A stretch of DNA of 64,000 nucleotides from JAENWD01 sp963837165 (GCA_963837165.1 CAWIMD010000002.1:1426001-1490000), one strand, 5' to 3'; shown: positions 16,939-26,885, numbered from the stretch's first letter. The notes: generated by a model not told the origin, from the letters alone. Translations and numbers: made by a program.

Positions 16939-18852
16939 ATGTCGTCCTATTCGGCCAAAGACATCACCGTGCTCGAAGGCCTGGAGCCGGTCCGCAAGCG
17001 CCCGGGCATGTACATCGGCGGCGTCGGCAGCAGCGGCCTGCATCACCTGGTCTGGGAGATCGTCGACAACGCCGTGGACGAGGCGATGAACGGCTACGCC
17101 TCGACCATCTCGGTCACGCTCCACAAGGACCTCGCCTCGATCACCGTCGTGGACGACGGCCGCGGGATCCCGGTGGACAAGCACGCGAAGAGCCACAAGA
17201 GCGCGCTCGAGGTGATCTTCACCGTGCTGCACGCCGGCGGGAAGTTCGAGGGCACCAACTACAAGACGGCCGGCGGCCTGCACGGCGTCGGGGCCTCGGT
17301 GGTCAACGCGCTCTCACGCGACCTGTCGGCCTCGGTCAAGCGCGACGGCGCGCTGTGGGAGATGCACTTCAAGCAGGGCAAGCCGACCGGGCCCCTGAAG
17401 AAGGTCGGGCCGGCGCGCGGGTCGGGGACGGCGGTGTCGTTCCATCCGGACCCGACGATCTTCCCGAAGGTCGAGTTCGACGCCGCGCTGATCCGCGAGC
17501 GGCTGGAGGTGGCCAGCTACCTCCACAAGGGCATCAAGGTCTGCTTCGAGGACGAGTCCACCGGCGAGAAAGTCACCTTCACGCACGACGAAGGCCTGGT
17601 GGACTACCTGCGGAAGATCGTCGGGGACCGCGGCGCGCGACCCGTCCACGAGGTGCCGTTCACCGTCCAGCGCGAGAACGGCCTGCGGCTGGACCTCGTG
17701 CTCCAGTGGACCGAGGCGACCGACGAGCACCTGCGCAGCTACGTGAACGGCATCCCGACCGGATCGGGCGGCACGCACGAGAACGGCCTGCGCGCCGGGA
17801 TCGGCAAGGCCGTCCGGAACTTCATCGAGACGCACCACCTGTGGCCCAAGGGCGTCGCGCTCACCGCCGACGACATCCGCGAGGGGCTGACCGGCGTGCT
17901 GTCGGCGTTCATCGCCGAGCCGCAGTTCCAGGGCCAGACCAAGGACCGGCTGAACAACCCGGAGCTGGTCTCGGCCGTGGACGGCGCGATCCGGCCGGCG
18001 CTCGAGCACTGGCTGAACCACAACATCAGCGTCGCCGAGGCGATCGTCGGGCGGATCATCCTCGCCGCCCGCGCGCGCGAGGCGAGCCGCGCCGCGCAGC
18101 AGGAGGTGACGCGCAAGTCCGCCACCTCGTCGCGCCTCGCGCTGCCCGGCAAGCTGAGCGACTGCTCCCACTCCACCCGCGACGACACCGAGATCTTCAT
18201 CGTCGAGGGCGACTCGGCGGGCGGATCGGCCAAGCAGGGACGCGACCGTACGCGGCAGGCGATCCTGCCGCTGCGCGGCAAGGTGCTCAACACGGAGAGC
18301 GCGTCGCTGGCGAAGGTGCTCGAGAACAAGGAGCTGTCGGACCTGGTGACGGCGCTCGGCTGCGGCGTGGGCAAGAGCTTCGATCCGTCGCGCCTGCGCT
18401 ACGGGAAGATCATCATCCTGGCCGACGCCGACTCGGACGGCAACCACATCGCCACGCTGCTGATGACGTTCATCTACCGCCACATGCCCGGGCTCATCTC
18501 GGGCGGGCGCGTGTTCCTCGCGCAGCCGCCGCTCTACCGCATCGACATCGGCAGGGAGACACACTGGGCGCTCGACGAGCTGCAGAAGGACCAGATCCTC
18601 AAGACCGCCGGCCGCGGGCCCAACGGCCGCGCGACGCCCGAGATCACACGCTTCAAGGGCCTGGGCGAGATGATGCCGAAGGTGCTCTGGGAAACGACGC
18701 TGAACCCGAAGACGCGGCGGCTGCTGCGCGTGGAGATCTCGGATCAGATCGTCACCGACCGCGTGATCAACGAGCTGATGGGCAAGGACGCGTCGGCGCG
18801 GTTCCGCTTCATCATGGAGCGGGCCGACGAGGCGGAGGAGCTCGACGTTTAG
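16939..18852 (+). CDS. parE: Type II topoisomerase subunit B, ParE family
   Basis: A 637-aa ATPase subunit of topoisomerase IV (or a combined gyrase/topo IV). Bergerat-fold motifs are clear: EIVDNAVDEA with the catalytic Glu and Mg-binding Asn, DDGRGIPV, and GGLHGVGASVVNALS. The TOPRIM domain has FIVEGDSAGGSAK with Glu423 as the metal ligand and DADSDGNHI as the second acidic cluster. The C-terminus carries RFKGLGEMMPKVLWETT, which contacts subunit A. The length fits ParE rather than long GyrB. ATG 16939 gives the conventional start. It is transcribed in the same direction as parC but separated by two genes. Confidence 0.92.
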   Translation: MSSYSAKDITVLEGLEPVRKRPGMYIGGVGSSGLHHLVWEIVDNAVDEAMNGYASTISVTLHKDLASITVVDDGRGIPVDKHAKSHKSALEVIFTVLHAGGKFEGTNYKTAGGLHGVGASVVNALSRDLSASVKRDGALWEMHFKQGKPTGPLKKVGPARGSGTAVSFHPDPTIFPKVEFDAALIRERLEVASYLHKGIKVCFEDESTGEKVTFTHDEGLVDYLRKIVGDRGARPVHEVPFTVQRENGLRLDLVLQWTEATDEHLRSYVNGIPTGSGGTHENGLRAGIGKAVRNFIETHHLWPKGVALTADDIREGLTGVLSAFIAEPQFQGQTKDRLNNPELVSAVDGAIRPALEHWLNHNISVAEAIVGRIILAARAREASRAAQQEVTRKSATSSRLALPGKLSDCSHSTRDDTEIFIVEGDSAGGSAKQGRDRTRQAILPLRGKVLNTESASLAKVLENKELSDLVTALGCGVGKSFDPSRLRYGKIIILADADSDGNHIATLLMTFIYRHMPGLISGGRVFLAQPPLYRIDIGRETHWALDELQKDQILKTAGRGPNGRATPEITRFKGLGEMMPKVLWETTLNPKTRRLLRVEISDQIVTDRVINELMGKDASARFRFIMERADEAEELDV

Positions 18853-18903
18853 GGCATTGACCATTGACCATTGACGATTGACGATTGACGATTGACGATT
18901 GAA
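18853..18903. repeat. Heptamer array (gattgac)n
   Basis: Six to seven gattgac-type units directly after the parE stop and before the convergent four-helix-bundle gene. Confidence 0.85.
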
Positions 18904-18907
18904 AAGC

Positions 18908-19261
18908 TCAACGTCGCGCTGTCTTCGCCGAGGCCGCCGCGATCTTCGCCAGTTCTTCGAACTCGGACTCGAGCGCCCGCCCTTCGCCGCTGAGCGCCGC
19001 CGGAAGGCCGGTCACGCGCAGCAGCGACAGCCACAGCGCGGACTCGTCCGCCTCTTCTTCCATCCGCTTCATCTTCGACACGAAATCACGACGTGACTGG
19101 GCACGACACGCTGCCCGGTACTGGGCGGCCTGCGAAGTGCCGCTGTTCATCAACTGCCTACCCAGGCTCCAGCTCCGCGGCTCATTCGGCAGCCGCTGCA
19201 CGAACACCACCGTCCGCGCCGCCGTGTCGAAGGTACGCGCCCTGAGCTCTGCGGGAGTCAT
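18908..19261 (-). CDS. Four-helix-bundle protein (23S rRNA intervening-sequence family)
   Basis: A 117-aa small helical protein of the TIGR02436 type, originally found in intervening sequences of 23S rRNA genes. Recognisable features are the N-terminal LRARTFDTAARTVVFVQRLP, the conserved SWSLGRQLMNSGTSQAAQYRAA, and a second helical hairpin SRRDFVSKMKRMEEEADES. Family members form homopentamers of unknown role. Here it is not in an rRNA operon; it stands alone between parE and the M50 gene. The start at 19261 (MTPAEL) matches the family length; the open frame extends further upstream without similarity. Confidence 0.8.
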   Translation of the reverse strand: MTPAELRARTFDTAARTVVFVQRLPNEPRSWSLGRQLMNSGTSQAAQYRAACRAQSRRDFVSKMKRMEEEADESALWLSLLRVTGLPAALSGEGRALESEFEELAKIAAASAKTARR

Positions 19262-19399
19262 CTGGCTGACAGGAGCATGGATCCTGCCAGGAGCCGATCG
19301 GCGCGAATCAATCCCGGAGCGGCCCTTTCTGAAAGTCAGCGCGACAATTTCTTCAGCGCGCCACCGCTGGCCAGGGCGCACTTTCTGCCACCAATCTTT

Positions 19400-19434
19400 T
19401 CAATCGTCAATCGTCAATCGTCAATGACCAATGA
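19400..19434. repeat. Heptamer array overlapping the M50 protease 3' end
   Basis: caatcgt units; the last codons and stop (IGH*) of the minus-strand M50 gene at 19421 are within the array. Confidence 0.85.
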
Positions 19435-20398
19435 GGAGCGAGAGCACGAGGACGAGCAGAGCAAACGTCGTGAGCGTGCGCCGGTCGCCGGGGCCGGCCT
19501 CGGCCTGCAGCGCGCGCCAGACCGCCACGCCGCCGACGAGGAGCAGCAGCCGCTGGCCGGTCACCGCCAGCGTGCCGAACGCCACGGCGGCGACGGTCCA
19601 GCGTTCGGCCCGCCCCAGCGCATGGAACCCGCGCGACCCGTCCAGCTGCCAGATCGGGATCAGGTTGAACAGGTTGATGAACGCGGTCAGCTCGGCAATC
19701 GCCCGCCAGATCGGCGCGCCCGTGACAACGTAGGCCGTCAGCGCGGCGACGCCCGCCGCCAGCCCCCACACCGGCCCCGCCAGACCGATCCGCGCGTCGG
19801 TGATCGGGTCGGCCACGTGCTGCTTGAGCAGCACGACGGCGCCGACGCCCGGGATGAACAGCGGCGCGCGCGAGTCGATGCCGAGCCGGCGCAGCATCGC
19901 CACGTGCCCCATCTCGTGGATGTAGATCGACACGGCCAGACCGAGCGCGAGCGGCCAGCCGTACACCGACCAGTACACGCCGAAGAACGCGAACATCGAC
20001 AGGAACGTGCTCGCCTTGGTCAGGCCCAGCAGGAGGAACTTCAGCTTGCTGAGCAGGACGATGGCCACCCCGCCCGCCCCCGCGACCGGGCGAAGCCATG
20101 CCGGGCCGCCGGTCCGGCCCGCAGGGGCTCGCTCGGCGCCGGCCTCGCCGATCTGCCGCGTCAGATCCGCGATGCGATCGCGCACCACCGCGTGCTGCCG
20201 CGCGTGGGGCGGCAGCAGCGCCAGTGCGGCGGTCCAGTGTTCGCGCGCGGCCAGGGGATCGCCGGCGCGGATCGCCGACTCGGCGCTCGCCGCAAGCCCC
20301 TTCAGCCGGTCGGCATGGACGAGCGCGCCGCACGCCGGGCAGGCGAGCGCGTCCGGCGACAGCTCCGTCGCGCAGGTCGTGCAGCCGCTGACGGTCAC
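19421..20398 (-). CDS. M50-family (site-2 protease-like) membrane metalloprotease with zinc ribbon
   Basis: A 325-aa intramembrane metalloprotease. The N-terminal zinc ribbon is CTTC...CPAC (Cys6, 9, 20, 23). A helical, TPR-like linker (about 34-84) is followed by several membrane segments. The zinc site is HEMGH at 161-165, and the second conserved motif is NLIPIWQLDG near the C-terminus, which supplies the third ligand Asp. Such enzymes cleave membrane-bound substrates; none is predicted here. The start is GTG 20398, whose last two bases are part of the TGA stop of the upstream gene (GTGA), so translation is probably coupled and the two proteins likely work together. The C-terminal IGH comes from a repeat array. 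Confidence 0.85.
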   Translation of the reverse strand: MTVSGCTTCATELSPDALACPACGALVHADRLKGLAASAESAIRAGDPLAAREHWTAALALLPPHARQHAVVRDRIADLTRQIGEAGAERAPAGRTGGPAWLRPVAGAGGVAIVLLSKLKFLLLGLTKASTFLSMFAFFGVYWSVYGWPLALGLAVSIYIHEMGHVAMLRRLGIDSRAPLFIPGVGAVVLLKQHVADPITDARIGLAGPVWGLAAGVAALTAYVVTGAPIWRAIAELTAFINLFNLIPIWQLDGSRGFHALGRAERWTVAAVAFGTLAVTGQRLLLLVGGVAVWRALQAEAGPGDRRTLTTFALLVLVLSLLIGH

Positions 20399-21038
20399 GC
20401 GGAGACGGTGGACCGCTCGGCGCCCACGCGGAATGGCCCCTGGACGTCCAGCACCGGCGCGGCCGTCATCTTCCAGGCCTGCCGCATGCCGATGCCGATG
20501 ATCAAGGCGCTGATGAGGCCCGAGGGGAACGAGCCGATGACGACGAGCACCGGGAGCGCGGGGATGAGGGCGAGCGCCTGTGGCCTCCCGCGCGCGGCGT
20601 GCAGGATCATCGGCGTGTAGGCAAAGGCCACGGAGAGATACGTGAGCACCGCCGCCATGATCTGGTAGCGCAGCCCGCCGCGGCCCCGCGCGCCCTTCCG
20701 CACGGCGTAGCCGACCATGTAGCCGATCAGGATGGCGATGAGGCCGATCTCCAGGTGCGCCAGCGCCATCACCGCGTAGTAGATCGCGGCGCCGACCAGG
20801 CCCGCCCCGAACCCGAACAGCCCGGCCACCACCAGCGGCCGGATGCCCCGCGGCGTCGCGGCGCTGGCTTCCACCTGCGCGCGGCAGGACTCGCACACCG
20901 GGTGCCCGTTGATCTGGTAGTACGCGGTCCGGACCGGCGCTGGCACACCCTGCACGCGACCCCATCCGCGTCCGGCCGGTCGTGCTCGAGACGATCGAAC
21001 TGAAGCTCCTGCCCTCCGCCGCCGGGTATGTCGGCCAT
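20395..21038 (-). CDS. Zinc-ribbon multi-pass membrane protein (frameshifted in this sequence)
   Basis: About 214 aa when restored. The N-terminus from ATG 21038 (MADIPGGGGQELQFDRLEH) gives the first CRVC pair. One base is missing near 20941; with it restored the sequence continues as QAPVRTAYYQINGHPVCESC, giving a complete CxxC-x18-CxxC ribbon. The remainder has about four to five hydrophobic segments (for example VVAGLFGFGAGLVGAAIYY and IALIPALPVLVVI-like stretches). The function is unknown. It overlaps the M50 protease start by GTGA, so it is probably a partner or substrate. The missing base is probably a sequencing error, since both halves are well formed. Confidence 0.75.
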
Positions 21039-21085
21039 GACAATCGTCAATCGTCAATCATCAATCGTCAATGCTCAATGCATTG
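21039..21085. repeat. Heptamer array at oxidoreductase 3' end
   Basis: caatcgt units with tcaatca/tcaatgc variants. They fill the short gap before the membrane-protein gene and also encode the last residues (NALSIDD) and stop of the oxidoreductase. Confidence 0.8.
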
Positions 21086-22380
21086 ATGGTGACGAGCGCG
21101 CCACGACGCTCGATGCTGTGGCGTGCGGCAATGCCGACCAGGCTGGCGAGGGCGCCCGCGGTGAGGTCGGCCCGGAGCCCGAGCGTGTCGGGCGAGGGCT
21201 CGTCGCGGAACAGCAGGTCGTGCAGCGACCCGTCGGCACCGCCGTGGCCGCCGGGCCGCTCGGGCGGCAGGTCGGTGATGACCTCCGACGCGCCGAACTG
21301 GCGCGTGAGGCGCACCTCGCGGCGCTCGTACCCGCCGCCGTGCATGTCCACGTAGTCGATGCGGCCGCGGGTACCGTTGAACGTGACCGCCTGTCCCTCG
21401 AACGGCAGGTAGGTGGACGAGGTGTAGGTCAGGATCGCGCGGTTCGCGTAGCGCACCGTGACCGCCATCGTGTCGTAGATGTCGATGCGGTCGTCCCACA
21501 CGCAGCCGTCGCGCAGGTAGCCGTCCTCCGACTCGCAGTCCACGTACAGGGTCACGTACTCCGGCACGCTGGTCACATCCCACGCGAACGGGCACTCGGC
21601 CTTGTGCGTGCACGGCCGGCAGTTCGTGGCGCGGAAGCCGTGGTTGCCTCCGTAGACCCGGAGCTCGCCGGCGGCCGAGACCGCCACCGGCTCCGAGGCG
21701 AGCCACCAGTTCGCCAGGTCGAAGTGATGCGACGCCTTGTGGCACAGCAGCGTGCCGGAGTGCTCGCGGAAGCGGTGCCAGCGGCGGAAGTAGTCCGCGC
21801 CGTGGCTCGTGTCGAGGTAGTCGTGGAACTCCATCGACAGCACGTCGCCAATCGCGCCCTCGAGCAGCAGCGCCTTCACCTTCTTGACCTCGCGGAAGTG
21901 CCGCGCGTTCATCGTCGCGGTCACCGTGCGCCCGCTGCGCTTCTGCGCGTCGAGGATGGCCTGGCACTGCTCGGCGGTCGTGCAGAGCGGCTTCTCGCTG
22001 AGGACGTCGAAGCCGAGGTCGAGCGCACGCACGGTGTACTGCGCGTGGGTGGCGTCCACCGTGGCGATGACCACCGCGTCCGGCCGCGTCTGGCCGAGCA
22101 TGGTGTCGAAGGAGTCGAAGACCGGCGCGTCGGTCCCGATGATCCCGCGCGCCGCGTGGGCGCGCCGCTGGTTGCGGTCGAACAGGCCCACGTGCTCCAC
22201 GCGGTCGGCGTAGTAGCGGACCAGGTCGGCGCCCCACATGCTGGATCCGCGCGAGCCGGTGCCCGCCAGCGCCAGCCGCAGCCGCCGTGGAGCGGCCGTG
22301 CCCGGCCCCGCCGCGCCCAGCCTCGAGGCGCTCACCAGCGCCGCCGCCGACGCACCCAGGAAGCTTCGCCTATTGATCAT
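21061..22380 (-). CDS. Gfo/Idh/MocA-family oxidoreductase, Tat-exported
   Basis: A 439-aa NAD(P)-dependent sugar or cyclitol dehydrogenase-like protein. A twin-arginine signal (NRRSFLGASAAALVSASR) starts the protein. The Rossmann domain begins LRLALAGTGSRGSSM; the conserved SEKPLCTTAEQ contains the EKP catalytic lysine, and CHKASHHFDLANWW supplies the His region. A cluster of Cys residues (NCRPCTHKAECPF) in the middle is less usual and could bind metal. The substrate is unknown; exported members often act on glycans. The ATG at 22380 itself lies at the border of a repeat array, and the C-terminal seven residues are repeat-encoded. Confidence 0.85.
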   Translation of the reverse strand: MINRRSFLGASAAALVSASRLGAAGPGTAAPRRLRLALAGTGSRGSSMWGADLVRYYADRVEHVGLFDRNQRRAHAARGIIGTDAPVFDSFDTMLGQTRPDAVVIATVDATHAQYTVRALDLGFDVLSEKPLCTTAEQCQAILDAQKRSGRTVTATMNARHFREVKKVKALLLEGAIGDVLSMEFHDYLDTSHGADYFRRWHRFREHSGTLLCHKASHHFDLANWWLASEPVAVSAAGELRVYGGNHGFRATNCRPCTHKAECPFAWDVTSVPEYVTLYVDCESEDGYLRDGCVWDDRIDIYDTMAVTVRYANRAILTYTSSTYLPFEGQAVTFNGTRGRIDYVDMHGGGYERREVRLTRQFGASEVITDLPPERPGGHGGADGSLHDLLFRDEPSPDTLGLRADLTAGALASLVGIAARHSIERRGALVTINALSIDD

Positions 22381-22564
22381 TGACGATTGACATTGACGAT
22401 TGACGATTGAAAAGCTTCGAGCGAATATCCGGCCATCAGGGTGAACTTCCAGTCTTCCAGTCTTCAGTCTTCAGTCTTCAGTCCTCAATCTTCAATCCTC
22501 AATCGTCAATCGTCGGTCTTCAATCGTCAATCGTCAATGATCAATCATCAATGCCGAGCGCCTT
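22381..22564. repeat. Compound heptamer arrays (gattgac, cagtctt, tcaatct)
   Basis: The gap between the oxidoreductase and kup genes is almost wholly repeat: gattgac units at 22381-22412, then cagtctt units at about 22447-22485 grading into caatctt/caatcgt units up to 22556. All have a 7-bp period, and one family visibly grades into another. Confidence 0.8.
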
Positions 22565-24448
22565 TCACAACTCCACCTGCATGCCCAGCTCCACGACCCG
22601 CTCCGGCGGGATGCGGAAGAACGCCGTGGCGCGCATGGCGTTCCGCGACATCAGCGCGAAGAGCTTCTCGCGCAGGCCCGTCATGCCCGGGTGGTTGGCC
22701 GGCAGCAGGGTCTCACGCCCCAGGAAGTACGTGATGTCGTCCTTGTCGATCGGCAGGCCCCGGGCGCGCGCGGTGGTCATCGCCTCCGGCACGTTCGGCT
22801 CCTCCATGAACCCGTAGCGCAGCGTCACCCGGAAGAAGCCCGCCGTCAGCGGCTCCACGTCCACCCGCGCCTCCTCGGCGACGTGCGGCACGTCCTGGGT
22901 GACCACGGTCAGCAGCACCACGCTGGCGTGCAGCACCTTGTTGTGGCGCAGGTTGTGGATGAGCGTGGGCGGCACGCCGGCGCCGCTGCCGGTCATGAAG
23001 ATGCCCGTCCCGGGCACGCGGTACGGCCGCGTCCGCTGCAGGTCCTTCACGAACAGCTCGAACGGGTAGGCCTTCTCGCGCAGGCGGTCGCCGAGGATCG
23101 TCCGGCCCGCCTTCCAGGTCGAGAGCAGCGAGTAGACGGCGGCCGCGATCACGAGCGGGACCCAGCCGCCGTGCATGATCTTGAGCGCGTTGGCGCCGAA
23201 GAACGCCAGGTCCACGGTCAGGAAGACCACCGTGACGGCGCCGGCGAGCAGGCGGTTCCAGTGCCACACCTGCCGCGCGATGACGTACGCCAGGATCGTC
23301 GTGATCGCCATCGTCGCCGTGACGGCGATGCCGTAGGCGGCGGCCAGCGCGCTGGACGACTGGAAGCCGATCACCAGCGCGATTGTCGCAATCGCCAGCA
23401 GCCAGTTCACGGTGGGGATGTAGATCTGGCCGATGGTGGAGGCCGACGTGTGGCGCACCTCGACGCGCGGGCTGTAGCCCAGCTGCACGGCCTGCCGCGT
23501 CAGCGAGAACACGGCCGAGATGAGCGCCTGGGAGGCAATGACCGCGGCGGCCGTCGCGAGCACGACCAGCGGAAGCACCATCTCCGCGGGCGCGAGCCGG
23601 TAGAAGGGGGACGCGGCGGCGTCGGGATGCTGGAGCAGCAGCGCGCCCTGGCCGAAGTAGTTCAGCAGCAGCCCGGGCATGACCGCCCCGAACCAGGCGA
23701 TCCGGATGGGCGTGGCGCCGAAGTGCCCCATGTCCGCGTAGAGGGCTTCCCCGCCGGTCACGACCAGGAACACCGCGCCGAGGACGACGAAGCCGTGGTA
23801 CTGGTTCTCGACGAAGAAGCGGACCGCGTGCACCGGGTTCATGGCGCCCAGCACCTGCGGCGCATCGAGGATCCACGCCACCCCGGTGGTGCCAATCGTC
23901 ACGAACCACAGGATCATCACCGGCCCGAACATCGCGCCGACCTTCGCCGTCCCGCGGTACTGCACCAGGAACAGGCAGGCGAGGATCACGACGGTCAGCG
24001 GGACGACGTAGGGCGTGAGCGCGGCGGTCTTGGTGCTCAGGCCCTCCACGGCGCCGAGGACCGAGATGGCGGGCGTGATGATTCCGTCGCCGTACAGCAG
24101 CGCCGAGCCGAACAGCCCGAGCGCGAGCAGCACGCCGCGGCTCTGCGGCCCGCGGTACGTCGGCGGGATGAGCGCCATCAGCGCGAGGATCCCGCCCTCG
24201 CCCTGGTTGTCGGCGTGCATCACGTAGAGCACGTACTTGATCGAGATGACCAGCACGAGCGCCCAGAAGATGAGCGACAGCACGCCGAGCACGTTGCCGG
24301 GCGTGGGCGCCACGCCGTGCTCGCCGTAGAAGCACTCGCGGAGGGCGTAGAGGGGGCTGGTGCCGATGTCGCCGAAGACGACGCCGAGCGCCGCCAGACT
24401 CAGGGCGGCGCGGGAGGTCGAGGTGGGCGGCGGATGCGCGGGGGTCAC
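22565..24448 (-). CDS. kup: KUP-family potassium transporter
   Basis: A 627-aa inner-membrane K+/H+ symporter. The N-terminal signature ALGVVFGDIGTSPLYALRE is diagnostic of the KUP/HAK/KT family, and ADNQGEGGILALMAL and YGDGIITPAISVLGAVEG follow. About twelve transmembrane segments occupy residues 20-450, with a soluble C-terminal domain of about 170 residues. The length is normal for bacterial Kup. The start is the ATG at 24448 (MTPAHPPP). It is divergent from glnN, with 259 bp between the starts. Confidence 0.93.
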   Translation of the reverse strand: MTPAHPPPTSTSRAALSLAALGVVFGDIGTSPLYALRECFYGEHGVAPTPGNVLGVLSLIFWALVLVISIKYVLYVMHADNQGEGGILALMALIPPTYRGPQSRGVLLALGLFGSALLYGDGIITPAISVLGAVEGLSTKTAALTPYVVPLTVVILACLFLVQYRGTAKVGAMFGPVMILWFVTIGTTGVAWILDAPQVLGAMNPVHAVRFFVENQYHGFVVLGAVFLVVTGGEALYADMGHFGATPIRIAWFGAVMPGLLLNYFGQGALLLQHPDAAASPFYRLAPAEMVLPLVVLATAAAVIASQALISAVFSLTRQAVQLGYSPRVEVRHTSASTIGQIYIPTVNWLLAIATIALVIGFQSSSALAAAYGIAVTATMAITTILAYVIARQVWHWNRLLAGAVTVVFLTVDLAFFGANALKIMHGGWVPLVIAAAVYSLLSTWKAGRTILGDRLREKAYPFELFVKDLQRTRPYRVPGTGIFMTGSGAGVPPTLIHNLRHNKVLHASVVLLTVVTQDVPHVAEEARVDVEPLTAGFFRVTLRYGFMEEPNVPEAMTTARARGLPIDKDDITYFLGRETLLPANHPGMTGLREKLFALMSRNAMRATAFFRIPPERVVELGMQVEL

Positions 24449-24611
24449 CGACAGCGATTCGGATCTGGAAATTCGATCGGGTCGAAAATGCGCATTCTAC
24501 ACTCCCCGGCGCCGCAGACCAGGCAAAGTCTGCAGGGTGTGCGGCAGAATCTGCAGGACTTGCAGATTTTCCATGTCAGTCAGCACGAATAGCCATCGCC
24601 GACGGCCGTCG

Positions 24612-24654
24612 GGGCGCAATTTTCTTGCGCCCTGAGTGCCATGCTGTGCATAAT
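24612..24654 (+). promoter_or_regulatory. Hairpin and candidate sigma70-type promoter upstream of glnN
   Basis: A perfect 8-bp stem (gggcgcaa at 24612-24619, ttgcgccc at 24625-24632) around a ttttc loop overlaps a possible -35 (ttgcgc, 24625-24630). A cataat -10-like hexamer lies at 24649-24654 with 18-bp spacing. The palindrome could be an operator. No sigma54-type promoter was seen. This is tentative. Confidence 0.3.
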
Positions 24655-24707
24655 CTGCTGTCGAGCAGGATCCGGCCGCAGTTCTTCATTCCAGGAAAGG
24701 ACCACCG

Positions 24708-26885
24708 ATGGGCTCTTCAGCGTTGCGCGATGCCATCCAGGGCATCATCGATTGGGGCGAGACCGTTGACCGCATGGGCGGCGATCTGCCCAAGGCGACC
24801 GATGCGTTCGGCTCGCTGACGTTCCACGACGAGGTCCAGAAGTCGCGGCTCAGCCAGCCGGTCTACAAGGCCCTCCGCCGCACGGTGGTCGAGGGCGAGC
24901 CGCTCGACCCGGCGATTGCCAACGACGTGGCCACGGCGCTCAAGGACTGGGCCGTCGAGCACGGCGCGACGCACTACACGCACTGGTTCCAGCCGCTCAC
25001 CGGCATCACCGCCGAGAAGCACGACAGCTTCATCGCGCCGACCGGCACGGGCAAGGCCGTCGCCGAGTTCTCGGGCAAGGAGCTCGTGCGGGGCGAGCCC
25101 GACGCGTCGAGCTTTCCGTCGGGCGGCATGCGCAGCACCTTCGAGGCGCGCGGCTACACCGCGTGGGACCCGACGAGTCCGCCGTGGCTCCTGGTCGGCA
25201 CCAACGGGACGACGCTGGTCCTCCCGACGGCGTTCGTGAGCTGGACCGGCGACGCCCTGGACAAGAAGACGCCGCTGCTCCGCTCGCAGGAGGCGCTCTC
25301 GGTGCAGGCACTGCGGATCCTGAAGCTGTTCGGGTCCGACGCCCGGCGCGTCATCACCACCTGCGGACCCGAGCAGGAGTACTTCCTGATCGACCGGCAT
25401 TTCTACTTCAACCGTCCGGACCTGATCAACGCCGGCCGCACCCTGTTCGGCGCCCGGCCGCCCAAGGGGCAGGAGCTCGAGGACCAGTACTTCGGGCACA
25501 TCCCGCAGCGCGTGCTGGCGTGCATGATGGAGTGCGAGATCGAGCTCTACAAGTGCGGCGTGCCGGTGAAGACGCGGCACAACGAAGTCGCGCCGAGCCA
25601 GTACGAGATCGCGCCGGTCTTCGAGAACGCCAACGTCGCCACCGATCACCAGATGATGATCATGGAGACGCTGAAGCGCGTGGCGCCGAAGTACGGCCTG
25701 GCGTGCCTGCTCCACGAGAAGCCCTTCGCCGGCGTGAACGGCTCGGGCAAGCACCTCAACTGGAGCATGAGCGACAACCTGGGGAACAACCTGCTCAACC
25801 CGGGCGAGACGCCGCACGACAACCTGCAGTTCCTGGTGTTCTGCGCGGCCGTCCTCAAGGCGGTGGACAAGTGGCAGGGCCTGCTGCGCGCCTCGATCGC
25901 CAGCGCCGGCAACGATCACCGCCTGGGCGCCAACGAGGCGCCGCCGGCCATCATCTCGATCTTCCTGGGCGACGTCCTCACGGACCTGTTCGATCAGATC
26001 GAGCGCGGCAAGGTGATTGGCGCCAGGAAGGGCGGGGAGCTCGACACGGGCGTCAGCTTCCTGCCGAAGCTGCCGCGGGACGCTGGCGACCGCAACCGCA
26101 CGAGCCCCTTCGCCTTCACGGGCAACAAGTTCGAGTTCCGCGCGGTGTCGTCGAACCAGAGCATCGCGATGCCGAACATCTGCCTGAACGTGGCCGTGGC
26201 CGACGCGCTCGACGAGGTCGCCACGGATCTCGAGAAGGCGGTGGGCGGCGGCAAGAACGTCAGCCAGGCGGTGTCGGCGCTGCTGCCGAAGCTCGTGAAG
26301 CAGCACAAGCGGATCATCTTCAACGGCAACAACTACGCCGACGAGTGGCAGAAGGACGCGAAGAAGCGGGGGCTGCTCAACATCCGCAACACGGTGGACT
26401 CGCTGCCCGAACTGGTCGCGCCGGCCGTGGTGAAGGCGTTCGAGAAGCACAAGGTCCTGAACGCCAAGGAACTGAAGGCCCGCGAGGAGATCAATTTCGA
26501 GACCTACAACAAGGTGCTGAACGTCGAGGCGCAGCTGATGGTGCTGATGGCGAACCGGTACATCCTGCCGGCCGCGGTGCAGTACCAGAAGCAGCTCGGC
26601 GACGCGCTCGCTGCCAGCAAGGCGGCCGGCCGGCCGTCGAAGGGCCTCAAGGCGCTGGGCGCCTCGCTGTCGAAGCAGATCGACTCGCTGACCGCGAAGT
26701 CGAAGGCGCTGGCGCACGCGCTGGAGCACTCGGGCTCGAGCGCCCAGAAGCACGCGAAGTACTTCCGCGACGAGGTCATCCCGCTGATGGACGCGCTGCG
26801 GGACGTGGGCGATCAGCTCGAGCTCTGCATCCCGCACGAGCTCTGGCCGCTGCCGACGTATCGGGAGATGTTGTTCATCAAATAG
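24708..26885 (+). CDS. glnN: Glutamine synthetase type III
   Basis: A 725-aa GSIII enzyme, ATP-dependent synthesis of glutamine from glutamate and ammonia; type III is about twice the size of GSI. Conserved stretches include CGPEQEYFLIDRHFY with metal-binding glutamates, NEVAPSQYEIAPVFE, the NGSGKHLNWSM nucleotide/glutamate site and AGNDHRLGANEAPPAIIS. A helical C-terminal extension, typical of GSIII, runs from about residue 590. The ribosome binding site aggaaagg lies 8-10 nt before the ATG. It is a single gene, divergent from kup. Confidence 0.93.
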   Translation: MGSSALRDAIQGIIDWGETVDRMGGDLPKATDAFGSLTFHDEVQKSRLSQPVYKALRRTVVEGEPLDPAIANDVATALKDWAVEHGATHYTHWFQPLTGITAEKHDSFIAPTGTGKAVAEFSGKELVRGEPDASSFPSGGMRSTFEARGYTAWDPTSPPWLLVGTNGTTLVLPTAFVSWTGDALDKKTPLLRSQEALSVQALRILKLFGSDARRVITTCGPEQEYFLIDRHFYFNRPDLINAGRTLFGARPPKGQELEDQYFGHIPQRVLACMMECEIELYKCGVPVKTRHNEVAPSQYEIAPVFENANVATDHQMMIMETLKRVAPKYGLACLLHEKPFAGVNGSGKHLNWSMSDNLGNNLLNPGETPHDNLQFLVFCAAVLKAVDKWQGLLRASIASAGNDHRLGANEAPPAIISIFLGDVLTDLFDQIERGKVIGARKGGELDTGVSFLPKLPRDAGDRNRTSPFAFTGNKFEFRAVSSNQSIAMPNICLNVAVADALDEVATDLEKAVGGGKNVSQAVSALLPKLVKQHKRIIFNGNNYADEWQKDAKKRGLLNIRNTVDSLPELVAPAVVKAFEKHKVLNAKELKAREEINFETYNKVLNVEAQLMVLMANRYILPAAVQYQKQLGDALAASKAAGRPSKGLKALGASLSKQIDSLTAKSKALAHALEHSGSSAQKHAKYFRDEVIPLMDALRDVGDQLELCIPHELWPLPTYREMLFIK